Shown here: in pieces, positions 35,041 through 43,786 of the stretch
How positions within the stretch are numbered: the first letter of the stretch is position 1
Layout: each line of letters begins with the position of its first letter
Assembly (NCBI RefSeq): GCF_003116835.1
Contig: NZ_BFFO01000002.1
Location: 124,001 to 188,000, forward strand
Source of the DNA: Lactococcus termiticola
Lineage (GTDB): Bacteria > Bacillota > Bacilli > Lactobacillales > Streptococcaceae
Reading direction: 5' to 3'
Length of the DNA stretch: 64,000 nt
The notes under the pieces: model-generated
Seen by the model: only the letters and a program-made list of their open reading frames with translations
Told to the model about the DNA's origin: nothing
The model's database searches: none
Made by a program: the position numbers and the translations under genes

Positions 35041-35895
35041 ATGACACTAGTAAAGAGTAAGGAAATGATAGATCTAGCATTCAAAGAGGGCTATGCCATC
35101 GGTGCTTTTAATGCAGAAAATATGGAGATGGTCGAGGCCATCGTCGAAGCAGCAGAAGAGCTCAGGGCTCCAGTCATTGTGCAGACGACCTCAGGCACGC
35201 TCAATACCACCCCGCCAGAGATGTTTTATGAGATGGTCTCTGCTTCGGCCGGCAAGGCTACTGTGCCTGTCGTCCTCCATCTGGACCACGGAGACGGATT
35301 TGAGCGGGTCGCCCGCTGTTTGCGGGCCGGCTATACTTCAGTCATGATTGACGCCTCCAAAAAGCCTTTTGATGAGAATGTCGCGACAAGTCAAGAAGTC
35401 GTCAAGATGGCCCATGCCATGGGGATTCCTGTCGAAGCAGAACTCGGCATTGTCGGTGGTAAAGAAGACGGCAATGAAGCCGAGGGCCTGGCCTATACCG
35501 ACCCTGAAGAGGCTCAGGTTTTTGCCGACCTGACGGGCGTGGACTTTCTGGCTATCGGCATCGGCAATGTCCACGGCTTCTATAAGGCGGAGCCCCATCT
35601 GGCCTTTGATGTCCTCCAGGCCGTGCGTGAAAAGACGGGCGGGTTGCCCCTGGTCCTTCACGGGACCTCAGGTATTCCAGATGAAGACGTGGCCAAGGCT
35701 GTTAGGCTAGGTATTGCCAAGGTCAACTATGCCACCGAGCTCCGGGCGACCTTTACAGAAGCTGTCAAGGCCTATCTGGCAGAGGATAGCCAAGTCATTG
35801 ATCCCAAGAAATATAACAGCCAGGCCAAGAGGGCTGTTAAGGCCTTGGTCAAGCAGAAAATCCAGATGCTCGGTTCAGCAGGAAAGGCCGACTAA
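35041..35895 (+). CDS. Tagatose-1,6-bisphosphate aldolase, class II (KbaY/GatY type)
   Basis: Zinc-dependent aldolase of 284 residues, splitting tagatose-1,6-bisphosphate to dihydroxyacetone phosphate and glyceraldehyde-3-phosphate. Metal and substrate segments are GAFNAENMEMV, VLHLDHGDGF, VEAELGIVGGKEDG, GIGNVHGFYK and VLHGTSGIPDEDV. The fructose-bisphosphate aldolase Fba is a close relative, and context decides for tagatose. AAGGAGGAG precedes the ATG by few bases. It is the last gene of the agaS operon. Confidence 0.9.
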   Translation: MTLVKSKEMIDLAFKEGYAIGAFNAENMEMVEAIVEAAEELRAPVIVQTTSGTLNTTPPEMFYEMVSASAGKATVPVVLHLDHGDGFERVARCLRAGYTSVMIDASKKPFDENVATSQEVVKMAHAMGIPVEAELGIVGGKEDGNEAEGLAYTDPEEAQVFADLTGVDFLAIGIGNVHGFYKAEPHLAFDVLQAVREKTGGLPLVLHGTSGIPDEDVAKAVRLGIAKVNYATELRATFTEAVKAYLAEDSQVIDPKKYNSQAKRAVKALVKQKIQMLGSAGKAD

Positions 35896-35904
35896 TCCCT
35901 AAAA

Positions 35905-35930
35905 AAGAAGCCAATATCAGGCTTCCTTTT
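35905..35930 (+). terminator. Terminator of the agaS operon
   Basis: AAGAAGCC/GGCTTCCTT-type stem around AATATCA, followed by T residues. Confidence 0.7.
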
Positions 35931-35987
35931 CACCTCCTTTTGGTATAATAGAATATAATGAGCGTTTTCTAAGAAAAGGAGCAAAAT

Positions 35988-37037
35988 ATGAGACTTCAAG
36001 CCATCAGAGAGAGACTCGAGCAAGAGGGGCTAGACGCCATTATCATCACAGATATGAAGAATATCTTTTATCTGACCGGCTTTTCAGGAACGGCCGGGAC
36101 GGTCTTTATCACTGACAAAGAGCAGTTTCTGATTACTGATGACCGCTATTTTGAGATGGCCAAGAGCCTTGTCGTTGGCGTTGATGTCATCAATAGCCGA
36201 AATGCGATTGGCTATATCTCTGAGCACCTGGCGCTAGGCCTTGAGCGGATTGCCTTTGAGGACACGGTCGACTATGCCTTCTACAAGAGCCTGAGCCAGG
36301 CCTTTGAGGCGGAGCTCTTAGCCAGGACAGACTTTCTTATGGAGCTCCGGCAGATTAAGTCTGAAGATGAAATCAGAAAGATGAGAAAGGCGGCGGACAT
36401 TGCAGATAGGGCCTTTACTGATGTCCTCAACTTTATCAAGGCCGGCAAGACCGAGATAGAAGTTGCCAACTTTTTAGATTTTAAGATGCGGGAATATGGA
36501 GCCTCTGGCCTGAGCTTTGATACGATTGTGGCCTCTGGCAAGCGTTCTAGCCTGCCCCATGGCCTGGCGACCGATAAAATAATACAGGTTGGCGACCCGA
36601 TTACCATCGACTTTGGCTGTTATTATGAGCACTATGCCAGCGACATGACCCGGACGGTCTTTCTAGGACAGGCTGAGCCTAAGATGGCAGAGATTTATCA
36701 TCTGGTCAAGGCGGCAAATGAGGCTTTGATCGCTAAGGCCAGGGCCGGCATGAAATTGTCTGACTATGATGCGATTCCCCGTCAAGTCATCGATCAGGGC
36801 GGCTATGCTAACTATTTTACGCATGGCATTGGTCACGGCCTAGGGCTGGATGTCCACGAGATTCCCTATTTTAGCAAGACAGCTAAAGGAGAAATCAAGG
36901 CGGGAATGGTCCTGACCGATGAGCCGGGCATCTATATCCCTGACTTTGGTGGGGTCCGAATTGAAGACGACCTGCTGATTACGGAGAATGGCTGTGAGGT
37001 CCTGACGAGCTCGAGCAAGGCCCTCACGATTATTTGA
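35988..37037 (+). CDS. pepP: Xaa-Pro aminopeptidase PepP
   Basis: A 349-residue M24-family metallopeptidase that removes the first residue before proline. The N-terminal domain contains NIFYLTGFSGTAGTVFI. The metal-binding residues lie in TIDFGCYYEHYASDMTR (two Asp), THGIGHGLGLDVHE (His), DEPGIYI (Glu) and GVRIEDDLL (Glu). Xaa-Pro dipeptidase PepQ is a related alternative. Location immediately before efp is the usual one for PepP in lactococci. A TATAAT box lies at 35944-35949. Confidence 0.9.
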   Translation: MRLQAIRERLEQEGLDAIIITDMKNIFYLTGFSGTAGTVFITDKEQFLITDDRYFEMAKSLVVGVDVINSRNAIGYISEHLALGLERIAFEDTVDYAFYKSLSQAFEAELLARTDFLMELRQIKSEDEIRKMRKAADIADRAFTDVLNFIKAGKTEIEVANFLDFKMREYGASGLSFDTIVASGKRSSLPHGLATDKIIQVGDPITIDFGCYYEHYASDMTRTVFLGQAEPKMAEIYHLVKAANEALIAKARAGMKLSDYDAIPRQVIDQGGYANYFTHGIGHGLGLDVHEIPYFSKTAKGEIKAGMVLTDEPGIYIPDFGGVRIEDDLLITENGCEVLTSSSKALTII

Positions 37038-37120
37038 TTTTCTCGCTTGAAAATGCTAAAATGAACAAGTTAATAGCGGTCTTCCGCCTTAAAATTATGT
37101 AAACATTAGGAGAATTAAAA

Positions 37121-37678
37121 ATGGTAGCAGCACACGACCTCAAAGCCGGCATGACTTTCTTGAACGGCGATAAATTGCTTCGCGTTATGGAAGCCAGCCA
37201 CCACAAACCAGGTAAGGGAAATACCATCATGCGTATGAAATTGAAGGATGTCCGTTCAGGTTCAACCTTCGATGATACCTACCGTCCTGAAGATAAATTT
37301 GAACAGGCAGTCATCGAGACAGTTTCTGCTCAATACCTCTACCAGATGGATGATACAGCCTTCTTCATGAACAACGAGACTTATGACCAATACGAAATCC
37401 CAGTTTCACAAGTCAAAGATGAATTGCTCTATGTCCTTGAAAATACTGACGTGAAGATTCAATTCTTCGGCACAGAAGTCATCGGCCTTCAACTGCCAAC
37501 AACGGTTGTCCTTGAAGTCACTGAAACACAACCTTCTATCAAGGGGGCGACTGTGACAGGCTCAGGTAAGCCAGCGACTATGGAAACAGGCCTTGTGGTC
37601 AACGTTCCTGACTTCGTTGAAGTCGGCACCAAGCTTGAAATCAACACTCAAACTGGAGAATACCTCAAGCGTGCATAA
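37121..37678 (+). CDS. efp: Elongation factor P
   Basis: A 185-residue factor that relieves ribosome stalling at polyproline. The tip loop is HHKPGKGN with K32 at the site that is modified in other bacteria. No modifying enzyme is next to it. TGCTAAAAT lies about 65 bp upstream and TAGGAGAAT before the ATG. It is cotranscribed with yqhY and nusB by spacing. Codon use is biased toward high expression. Confidence 0.96.
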   Translation: MVAAHDLKAGMTFLNGDKLLRVMEASHHKPGKGNTIMRMKLKDVRSGSTFDDTYRPEDKFEQAVIETVSAQYLYQMDDTAFFMNNETYDQYEIPVSQVKDELLYVLENTDVKIQFFGTEVIGLQLPTTVVLEVTETQPSIKGATVTGSGKPATMETGLVVNVPDFVEVGTKLEINTQTGEYLKRA

Positions 37679-37702
37679 TCCCAATAAACAAGAGGAAAAG
37701 CT

Positions 37703-38104
37703 ATGACAGAAAATACAATACAAGAAGAATTAGGCGAAATCGTCATTGCACCTGAAGTTCTTGAAGTCATCGTCGGCATCACAGCTGCAAAGATTGAAGG
37801 GGTTCATACCCTCCGCAACAAGCGATTCTCTGACAGCTTGGGAAAAAAATCTGAAGGGCGTGGTGTCTACATCAGCTCTGACGAAAACGACAAGGTCACC
37901 GTCGACATCTATGTCTACCTGACCTACGGTGTGAGCGTGCCTAAGGTTGCCCTCAACATTCAAAAAGAAGTGAAAGAAGCAGTCTCACAAGCCACAGACG
38001 TCCAAATCGATGAGGTCAATATCCACGTCGTCGGTGTCGTGACAGAAAAAGCTGAAAAGCCAAGCTTGGACGAGCTGTTTGACGAGGGTTTCTTTAATGC
38101 CTAA
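37703..38104 (+). CDS. Asp23/Gls24-family protein YqhY
   Basis: A 133-residue protein of the Asp23/Gls24 (DUF322) envelope-stress family. Segments GEIVIAPEVLEVIVGITA, VDIYVYLTYGVSVPKVA and VNIHVVGVV are typical. The gene order efp-yqhY-nusB is conserved in Firmicutes, where YqhY is linked to acetyl-CoA carboxylase function or membrane stress. It overlaps nusB by eight bases. Role assigned by family only. Confidence 0.88.
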   Translation: MTENTIQEELGEIVIAPEVLEVIVGITAAKIEGVHTLRNKRFSDSLGKKSEGRGVYISSDENDKVTVDIYVYLTYGVSVPKVALNIQKEVKEAVSQATDVQIDEVNIHVVGVVTEKAEKPSLDELFDEGFFNA

Positions 38105-38708
38105 GCTGAGCCAACATGAAATCAGACAAAAAGTGCTTCAAGCACTTTTTAATCTTGAACTCATTGACAACATCCAAAAGGAAATCGACAAGGAAGCCAA
38201 GGCCAAGCGAGAATCTGCTGAAAAGCTCCAGTTAAAGCTGGATAAGAAGCAACACTTCGCCAAGGAAGATGACTTTACCGCCCAGATCGAAATCAAAGAC
38301 CTGACCCGTGAAGTCAACAGCATCAAGCTCCAGGCGGATGAGGCCGAGCGCTTTAAGATTGAAGCCAAGCCTGGAGCCGTCGAGCAATTTGTCTTTAGCT
38401 ATCAGGAAGAGCTTTCTGATGAAGATGAAATCGTTGAGCTCCCTGCCTTCTTTACAGAGCTCCTTGAGGGGGTCGAAGCCTATCAAGAAGAGCTGGACGC
38501 CAAGATTGAGCAGTACCTGGCAAAAGGCTGGTCGCTTGAGCGATTGACCAATGTCGAACGCTGTGTCCTGCGTATCGGGGCTTATGAAATGCTGAAGACT
38601 GACATTTCTAAGAAAATCGCCCTTGATGAAGCCATCGAGCTTGCCAAGGATTTCTCGGATGAGACTTCAGGGAAGTTTGTGAATGGATTGTTGAAAAACC
38701 TCATTTGA
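38097..38708 (+). CDS. nusB: Transcription antitermination factor NusB, with charged insert
   Basis: A 203-residue NusB, longer than the usual 130-150. The N-terminal LSQHEIRQKVLQALFNLEL and the C-terminal VLRIGAYEMLKT followed by KIALDEAIELAKDFSDE are standard. Between them, at about residues 22-80, is an extended Lys/Glu-rich helical insert. NusB joins NusE (S10) on boxA RNA to prevent early termination in rRNA operons. The ATG at 38097 is inside the end of yqhY. Confidence 0.92.
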   Translation: MPKLSQHEIRQKVLQALFNLELIDNIQKEIDKEAKAKRESAEKLQLKLDKKQHFAKEDDFTAQIEIKDLTREVNSIKLQADEAERFKIEAKPGAVEQFVFSYQEELSDEDEIVELPAFFTELLEGVEAYQEELDAKIEQYLAKGWSLERLTNVERCVLRIGAYEMLKTDISKKIALDEAIELAKDFSDETSGKFVNGLLKNLI

Positions 38709-38725
38709 GGTTTTTTTATTTGGGT

Positions 38726-39205
38726 GCCTTGCAGGCGACTATGCCCCTTCGGGTTGGTGATGTTTCAAATAATGGGTGCTCGGGGAGCTAGCTTCGACTA
38801 TTTCTAAGTGTCTCTTAGTCTCCCTACGGGAGCCGTCGAACCACTAAGAAATAGTACTTGCGGATCTCCCCTGTGCGGAAGACTAAGTAGCAAAGCTACT
38901 TGTCTTCCCATTATTAGAAAATCCCCTTTGTTTTTGAGCTCCGCTCCCGGCTTCGCCGGACTGCTTTGCAGGTTTGGCAGAGCCAAACGGCCGAAGGCCT
39001 AGCTCCAGGGGATTTTCTAGTAGTGGGATTACCGACAGCTCTGCTGTCGTGTAATCCGCGGTGCGAAAATCCGCAAGTAGTGTTGCTTTGCCATGCGACG
39101 GCTCGCGTGAGCGAGACTAAGCAGGGCTTAGCAACACTCGAAGCTAGTTCCGCGAGCACCCACTACTAGAAACATCCCCAACCCGAAGGGAATCCACCTG
39201 CAAGG
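38726..39205. repeat. Nested intergenic palindrome 3, about 480 bp
   Basis: The whole nusB-moeA gap folds as one branched inverted repeat. Outer arm pairs are 38726-38735 with 39197-39205, 38745-38766 with 39169-39190 (one mismatch in 22), and 38774-38797 with 39138-39161. An inner 20-bp pair is 38907-38926 with 39008-39027, whose two differences are G-U compatible. Local hairpins decorate every gap: CCGGCTTCGCCGG, CTGCTTTGCAG, GTTTGGCAGAGCCAAAC, GGCCGAAGGCC, CTCGC-GTGA-GCGAG. No convincing gene is present. Confidence 0.85.
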
Positions 39206-39223
39206 TACTAAAGCCTAAAATTA

Positions 39224-39232
39224 TGCTATAAT
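39224..39232 (+). promoter_or_regulatory. Extended -10 of moeA, leaderless arrangement
   Basis: TGC-TATAAT with seven bases before the moeA ATG and no ribosome-binding sequence between. Confidence 0.65.
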
Positions 39233-39239
39233 TATCATT

Positions 39240-40433
39240 ATGTATTTAAAAAGAACAGCAATTTCATTAGACGAGGCAAAAGCCTTTATAGCCGAGGCTG
39301 AGCTCAAGCCTCGGGTCATTACAAAGCGGGTCCGTGAGGCTCATGGCTTTGTCATTGCAGAAGATATGCGGGCAACCTTCCCGATTCCCTATTTCCGGCG
39401 GTCTGGCTATGATGGCTACGGGATTTTGTCTGAGGATGACCATGATTTTCCCAAGTCTTTTGAAATGGTGGAAAATGTGGCAGCGGGCGATGACTTCAAG
39501 AAGAGTCTGAAGCCAGGCCAGTGTATCCGTATCATGACAGGGGCCAAGGTACCTGACGATGTGGCCAAGGTCATCATGCTTGAGGTCACAAAAAAGACCG
39601 AGGACGGCCGGGTCCTCATCAGTGAAAGTCCTGCAAAATCTAATATTTCTGAAATCGGAGAGGAAATCGATAAGGATGAACTCTACCTGCCAAAAGGCAC
39701 GAGCCTTAACGCAGGGGCCATCAGCGTCCTAGTCGCCTTTGGGGTCGAAGAAATCCAGGTCTATGACAAGCCAAAAGTCGCTGTCGTCGCCACTGGCTCT
39801 GAGCTTGCCGATTCAGCCGGTCAAAATGACGGCAAGATCTACAACTCCAATGGCCCTCTCCTCCAAGGCCTGGCCATGGAAAATGGTGCTATCGCCACTG
39901 GAGAATACGTCCTGCCTGACCAGCTCGATGAGACGCGTGCCATGCTGGACAAACTCAGCCGGGAAAATGACCTGGTCATCACGACCGGTGGTGTTTCTGT
40001 CGGCGACTTTGACTATATGGCAGTCATCGCCCAGGAAAATGACTGGAAATTCAATAAACTGGCCATGCGGCCAGGCAGTCCGACGACCTTCTTCATCATG
40101 AATGAAAGCCCTGTCGTCGCCCTCTCTGGCAATCCTTCAGCCTGTTTTACCGGCTTTTGGTTCTTTGCTGAGCCCTTGATCCGCCGTTTCCAAGGACAAA
40201 AGACAGCCATCAAACCAGGCAAGGCCAAGGTTCAGATGGCCTATACAAAGAAAAACGAATTTGACCGCTGGCTCAATGGCGTGCTCAAAGACGGCCAGGT
40301 CAGCCTCAACGGTCAGGGCCAATCTAGCGAGCTCTCTAGCCTCTACCAGGCCAACTGTTTCTTTAAGATTGCCCATGACAGCGTTGCTGAAGTTGGCCAA
40401 GAAGTGATTGTCTGGCAACTCCCAGGAAGATAA
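39240..40433 (+). CDS. moeA: Molybdopterin molybdenumtransferase MoeA
   Basis: Inserts molybdate into adenylated molybdopterin. It has 397 residues, the usual length. Segments: [45 protein letters not shown] and [14 protein letters not shown]. The ATG lies right after an extended -10 box, so the mRNA is probably leaderless. It is first of five cofactor genes in one direction. MoaB/MogA, needed to supply the adenylated form, is not in the window. Confidence 0.94.
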   Translation: MYLKRTAISLDEAKAFIAEAELKPRVITKRVREAHGFVIAEDMRATFPIPYFRRSGYDGYGILSEDDHDFPKSFEMVENVAAGDDFKKSLKPGQCIRIMTGAKVPDDVAKVIMLEVTKKTEDGRVLISESPAKSNISEIGEEIDKDELYLPKGTSLNAGAISVLVAFGVEEIQVYDKPKVAVVATGSELADSAGQNDGKIYNSNGPLLQGLAMENGAIATGEYVLPDQLDETRAMLDKLSRENDLVITTGGVSVGDFDYMAVIAQENDWKFNKLAMRPGSPTTFFIMNESPVVALSGNPSACFTGFWFFAEPLIRRFQGQKTAIKPGKAKVQMAYTKKNEFDRWLNGVLKDGQVSLNGQGQSSELSSLYQANCFFKIAHDSVAEVGQEVIVWQLPGR

Positions 40434-40443
40434 GATAGTAAAA

Positions 40444-40929
40444 ATGACAGAAGAATTAACCCATATCAACGCCCAAGGCCGGGCCAAGCAGGTCGATGTC
40501 TCTGATAAGGCCGTCACAAAGCGGATTGCCAGAGCAAGAGCCAGCGTCATCATGCAGGAGGAGACCCTCCGCCGGATCAAATCAGGCGGTATGAAGAAGG
40601 GCGATGTCCTCGCTGTGGCGCAGACTGCTGGCATCATGGCAGCCAAGAAGACCAGCGAGCTGATACCCATGTGCCACCTCCTGCTCTTGACGGGCGTTGA
40701 CATTCACTTTGAAGACAATGACAGAGACCAGATTATCATCACAGCGACCGTCAAGGTTACCGGCCAGACCGGCGTTGAGATGGAGGCCCTGACCGCAGTT
40801 CAAATCACGGCCCTGACCATCTATGATATGTGTAAGGCCATTGACAAGAGCATGCGAATCACAGACTGCTACCTCCTTGAAAAAGAAGGCGGTAAGAGCG
40901 GCCACTTTGTTTATGAGGAAGAAAAATAA
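40444..40929 (+). CDS. moaC: Cyclic pyranopterin monophosphate synthase MoaC
   Basis: Completes the first stage of molybdopterin synthesis with MoaA, giving cyclic pyranopterin monophosphate. It has 161 residues. Conserved: [33 protein letters not shown] and [20 protein letters not shown]. The ATG at 40444 is chosen because it starts the family domain; an in-frame ATG 36 bp upstream lies inside moeA. Its end overlaps the start of moaE. Confidence 0.95.
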   Translation: MTEELTHINAQGRAKQVDVSDKAVTKRIARARASVIMQEETLRRIKSGGMKKGDVLAVAQTAGIMAAKKTSELIPMCHLLLLTGVDIHFEDNDRDQIIITATVKVTGQTGVEMEALTAVQITALTIYDMCKAIDKSMRITDCYLLEKEGGKSGHFVYEEEK

Positions 40930-41330
40930 TGGCATTGATTAAACTTTATCATGGTCCCCTGCCGATGGCCGAGCTCTATCAGGCACTTAAAGGGCCGAAA
41001 TTTGGCGGGACCGGCATCTTTATCGGCACAGTACGTGAGTGGACAGGCGACGAGCACACTGAGTCTATCGCCTACACGGCCTACGAGGAAATGGCGATTA
41101 AAGAGCTTGAAAAATTAGCTGAAGCTGTAGAAGCCAAGGGTAGCCGGGTGGTAATTGCCCACAGACTGGGCGAGGCCAAGGTCGAAGAAGAGGTCGTTTT
41201 TGTCGGCGTGGCATCTGTCCACCGCTACGAAGCCCTGACGGCTTGCCATCAGCTGATTGACGACCTGAAAAAGAGCGTTCCAATCTGGAAAAAAGAAATC
41301 GACGGGGAGGAAGAACGATGGGGGAAATAA
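40929..41330 (+). CDS. moaE: Molybdopterin synthase large subunit MoaE
   Basis: Catalytic subunit of molybdopterin synthase, 133 residues. Family segments are GTGIFIGTVREWT, HRLGEAKVEEEVVFVGV and HRYEALTACHQLIDDLK, then KKSVPIWKKE with the catalytic lysine region. It works with MoaD, whose gene overlaps its end by 13 bases. Confidence 0.94.
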   Translation: MALIKLYHGPLPMAELYQALKGPKFGGTGIFIGTVREWTGDEHTESIAYTAYEEMAIKELEKLAEAVEAKGSRVVIAHRLGEAKVEEEVVFVGVASVHRYEALTACHQLIDDLKKSVPIWKKEIDGEEERWGK

Positions 41331-41560
41331 TCCTCTTTGGCGAGCTCGGTGAGTTTCTGGGCAATCGCATCCAAATTGAACTCCCTGAAAGCTTTGACAA
41401 GCAGGACATTCTGGAGCTCCTGACCAAGGGCTATCCCAACCAGGCCCAGGACATCGCAAAATGCAATGTCGCCGTCAACCAGACCTATATTTACGACGAG
41501 CAAATCAAGCGGGAAGATGCCCGTGAGATTGCGATTATTCCGCCGGTTTCTGGTGGTTAA
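41318..41560 (+). CDS. moaD: Molybdopterin synthase sulfur carrier MoaD
   Basis: A small ubiquitin-like sulfur carrier, 80 residues, ending in the diglycine tail IPPVSGG that becomes a thiocarboxylate. GGGGAGGAAG lies just before the ATG inside moaE. Activation needs an MoeB-like enzyme, not seen nearby. Confidence 0.92.
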   Translation: MGEIILFGELGEFLGNRIQIELPESFDKQDILELLTKGYPNQAQDIAKCNVAVNQTYIYDEQIKREDAREIAIIPPVSGG

Positions 41561-41612
41561 ATGCGATTGAAGTGAGCATTTAATCGGCGAATAAAACTTT
41601 GCGGAGCAAAGT
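41558..41612. repeat. Two adjacent intergenic hairpins (palindrome 4)
   Basis: TTAAATGC/GCATTTAA begins within the moaD stop codon, followed by ACTTTGC-GGA-GCAAAGT. It lies in the 145-bp gap between moaD and moaA. It is smaller than the other palindromes but has the same type of hairpin chain. Confidence 0.6.
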
Positions 41613-41705
41613 ATCAACAGTTAGAGCTCAACGAAACATTTACATAATAATTTACACAAACTCTGAGTAATAGGCGGACCTAGAGAGCCGTCCAAAAGGA
41701 GAAAA

Positions 41706-42710
41706 ATGACACTCATCGACAAATTTGGTCGCAAGCACGACTACCTGAGACTTTCTATCACTGATAAATGTAGCCTCCGCTGTGTTTACTGCATGCCTGA
41801 AGAAGGCCTGGAATTTTTCCCAGACGACAAGGTCCTCTCTGGCGAAGAAATAATCCAGCTGGTGGAGAATTTTGCTAAGCTGGGCATTGAGAAGGTCCGT
41901 ATCACAGGCGGTGAGCCCCTCATGCGACACGATATTTTAGACATTATCCGGGGGATTAACGCGATTCCAGGCATCAAAGACATCGCTCTGACCACCAACG
42001 GCCTGGCTCTGAAACGCATGGCTGGCGACCTCTATGAGGCAGGAGTCAAGCGGATTAACATCAGCCTAGATACATTTAAGCCTGAGAAATACCGGGAAAT
42101 CACTCGGGGGGGCAATATCCGTCAGGTCATTGCAGGCCTTGAGGTGGCGAGCCAGTTTCCTTTTGAACTCAAGATGAACTGTGTCGTCATTGCCGGGCAA
42201 AATGCTGATGAGGTCGTAGACTTCCTCCAGTATTCTATTGAGCATCCGGTCAATGTCCGCTTCATCGAGTTCATGCCCATTGGCCACAATTCTGATCGTG
42301 ACCAGAAGCTCTGGCAGGACAACTACAAGGGGATTGAATCGGTCTTTGATATTTGTCAGGAAAAGGGCTGGGAATACGAGCCTATCGGCATTCCTGGGAA
42401 TGGCCCCTCTGAAAACTTTCAGATTAAGGGGGGGCAGGGCTCTTTCGGCCTGATTCATCCGGTCTCCTGCCAGTTCTGTGAGAGCTGTAATCGCCTGCGG
42501 GTCACGGCTGACGGTGCTCTCAAGTCTTGTCTTTATTGGGACGATGAGGATAATGTCCGTGAGGTTTTGAACGACTTTGAAGCCTTCGAGGCCCTGATTC
42601 AAAAGAGCCTCAACGGTAAGCCTGAAAACCATGAGATGGCCCTGGCTGAAAATGAGAAAAACGAATTTCAAAAACCAACCTGGCGACACATGAGTCAGAT
42701 TGGCGGATAG
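41706..42710 (+). CDS. moaA: GTP 3',8-cyclase MoaA (radical SAM)
   Basis: Starts molybdenum cofactor synthesis by rearranging GTP. It has 334 residues. The radical SAM cluster motif is CSLRCVYC, the second cluster cysteines are in SCQFCESCNRLRVTADG, and TGGEPLMRHD and RFIEFMPIGHN are typical. The C-terminus lacks the usual GG tail of some MoaA proteins but ends in IGG. AAAAGGAGAA precedes the ATG. Transcription from moeA is possible, but the 145-bp gap with hairpins may separate it. Confidence 0.95.
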   Translation: MTLIDKFGRKHDYLRLSITDKCSLRCVYCMPEEGLEFFPDDKVLSGEEIIQLVENFAKLGIEKVRITGGEPLMRHDILDIIRGINAIPGIKDIALTTNGLALKRMAGDLYEAGVKRINISLDTFKPEKYREITRGGNIRQVIAGLEVASQFPFELKMNCVVIAGQNADEVVDFLQYSIEHPVNVRFIEFMPIGHNSDRDQKLWQDNYKGIESVFDICQEKGWEYEPIGIPGNGPSENFQIKGGQGSFGLIHPVSCQFCESCNRLRVTADGALKSCLYWDDEDNVREVLNDFEAFEALIQKSLNGKPENHEMALAENEKNEFQKPTWRHMSQIGG

Positions 42711-42716
42711 ACAATA

Positions 42717-42742
42717 AAAGGGCTCGTCACGAGCTTCTTTTT
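42717..42742 (+). terminator. Terminator after moaA
   Basis: GCTCG-TCA-CGAGC within AAAAGG...CTTCTTTTT, directly before the next gene. Confidence 0.65.
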
Positions 42743-42754
42743 ATAAAAGGGAAA

Positions 42755-43732
42755 ATGACAGAACAATCTAATAAAAGGCGGACGGCCAGACAGGCCTGGA
42801 GTCCGACAAGAGAAAAGCTGATTGGGATTTCCATCGCCTCCGTGCTGCTTGGAGCTTTTTCTTGGCTTTATTTCTGGTCGCATTTTTTTGCCTTGGTATC
42901 TGCAGTTCTAGGCCTGGGAATGGGTCTGGCCGGCTTGATAATCAACCGTCGAAATAAGAATGCCCTGGCCTTGATGGGGACTGTCTTTTCGAGTCTGGGG
43001 CTTATCCTCGCCCTTGTTTTGATGTTCCTGCCAAGCTCAAGCCCGAAGACTGTCAAGCAACAGGCTAAGCATGTCCAAACAGACAGCAGTAGCCGTCTCC
43101 TCCCCAAACAAGCTGCTGGCGACAATCTCGGCCCAGGCTACGGCTCTGCCTTTAGCTGGACTATCAACGACTTTTTACAGCTTAAAATCGGCAATGAAGA
43201 AGGCAAGGACGGCGAAGAGCTGACCAGCCTGGTCGCCAAATACGGCCAGGTCCAGTCCAGCAGTGACACGCAAAATGGCAATGAACTGCCCTTAAAGTAC
43301 CTCAGCTACTCTGAAGATGTCGATGATACCCGCCGTCAAAGACGGGTCGACCTAGAGTTTATCCAGCAAGGAGACGCTAGCTACCGCTTGAGAAAGGCGA
43401 CCGCCTACCATCTGGGCAAGGCAGACAACGAGATTACAGGCCTTGAGAATCCCTTCAGCCAGCTCAATTACCAGCAACTGAAGGCAGGCGATTTTGACAC
43501 AGGGGATTCTGGCTCTACGATGAAGGACTGTTTTGCACTTTTTGGCTACCCGAAGAGCATTGAAATCAGCCATTTTAGGAATCCTAATGCCAAAGGCAAG
43601 CGGGTCCAGGGCTATGAGGCAAAAGTTATTTATGAGGACCTCCAGGTCCCCATCAACCGGGTAGAGCTTGATTTTGAGCAGCTTGCTGGCGGGAAGTTTT
43701 TACTGGCTAAGAAAGAAGTGTTTAAGGAATAG
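42755..43732 (+). CDS. Membrane protein of unknown function
   Basis: I do not recognise this 325-residue protein. A basic N-terminus is followed by three hydrophobic segments at about 24-42, 44-66 and 74-94. A Ser/Lys/Gln linker and a soluble outside domain of about 200 residues come next. That domain begins with YGSAFSWTINDFLQLKIG and holds a later GDFDTGDSGSTMKDCFALFG, which looks like two copies of a small lipoprotein-type (SmpA/DUF3862-like) fold. This is inference from pattern only. AAAGGGAAA precedes the ATG. It is a single-gene unit between terminators. Confidence 0.75.
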   Translation: MTEQSNKRRTARQAWSPTREKLIGISIASVLLGAFSWLYFWSHFFALVSAVLGLGMGLAGLIINRRNKNALALMGTVFSSLGLILALVLMFLPSSSPKTVKQQAKHVQTDSSSRLLPKQAAGDNLGPGYGSAFSWTINDFLQLKIGNEEGKDGEELTSLVAKYGQVQSSSDTQNGNELPLKYLSYSEDVDDTRRQRRVDLEFIQQGDASYRLRKATAYHLGKADNEITGLENPFSQLNYQQLKAGDFDTGDSGSTMKDCFALFGYPKSIEISHFRNPNAKGKRVQGYEAKVIYEDLQVPINRVELDFEQLAGGKFLLAKKEVFKE

Positions 43733-43733
43733 G

Positions 43734-43761
43734 AGCCAGCTAGACTTAGCCGGCTTTTTTT
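43734..43761 (+). terminator. Terminator before the HAD phosphatase
   Basis: GCCAGCT and AGCCGGC arms (one mismatch) with a six-base loop, followed by seven T residues. Confidence 0.7.
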
Positions 43762-43771
43762 GCTGCATCCA

Positions 43772-43780
43772 TGCTATAAT
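43772..43780 (+). promoter_or_regulatory. Extended -10 of the HAD phosphatase gene, leaderless arrangement
   Basis: TGC-TATAAT with six bases (AGAACT) before the ATG and no ribosome-binding sequence. Confidence 0.65.
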
Positions 43781-43786
43781 AGAACT

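Noticed and set aside
38804-39169. Short frames of 60-81 codons in the nusB-moeA gap
   Set aside because: They arise from palindromic DNA on both strands; no ribosome site and no family resemblance.
38727-39240. Molybdenum cofactor riboswitch before moeA
   Set aside because: The structured region lies upstream of the moeA -10 box, which is only seven bases from the ATG, so it would not be in the moeA leader. I could not match the riboswitch consensus.
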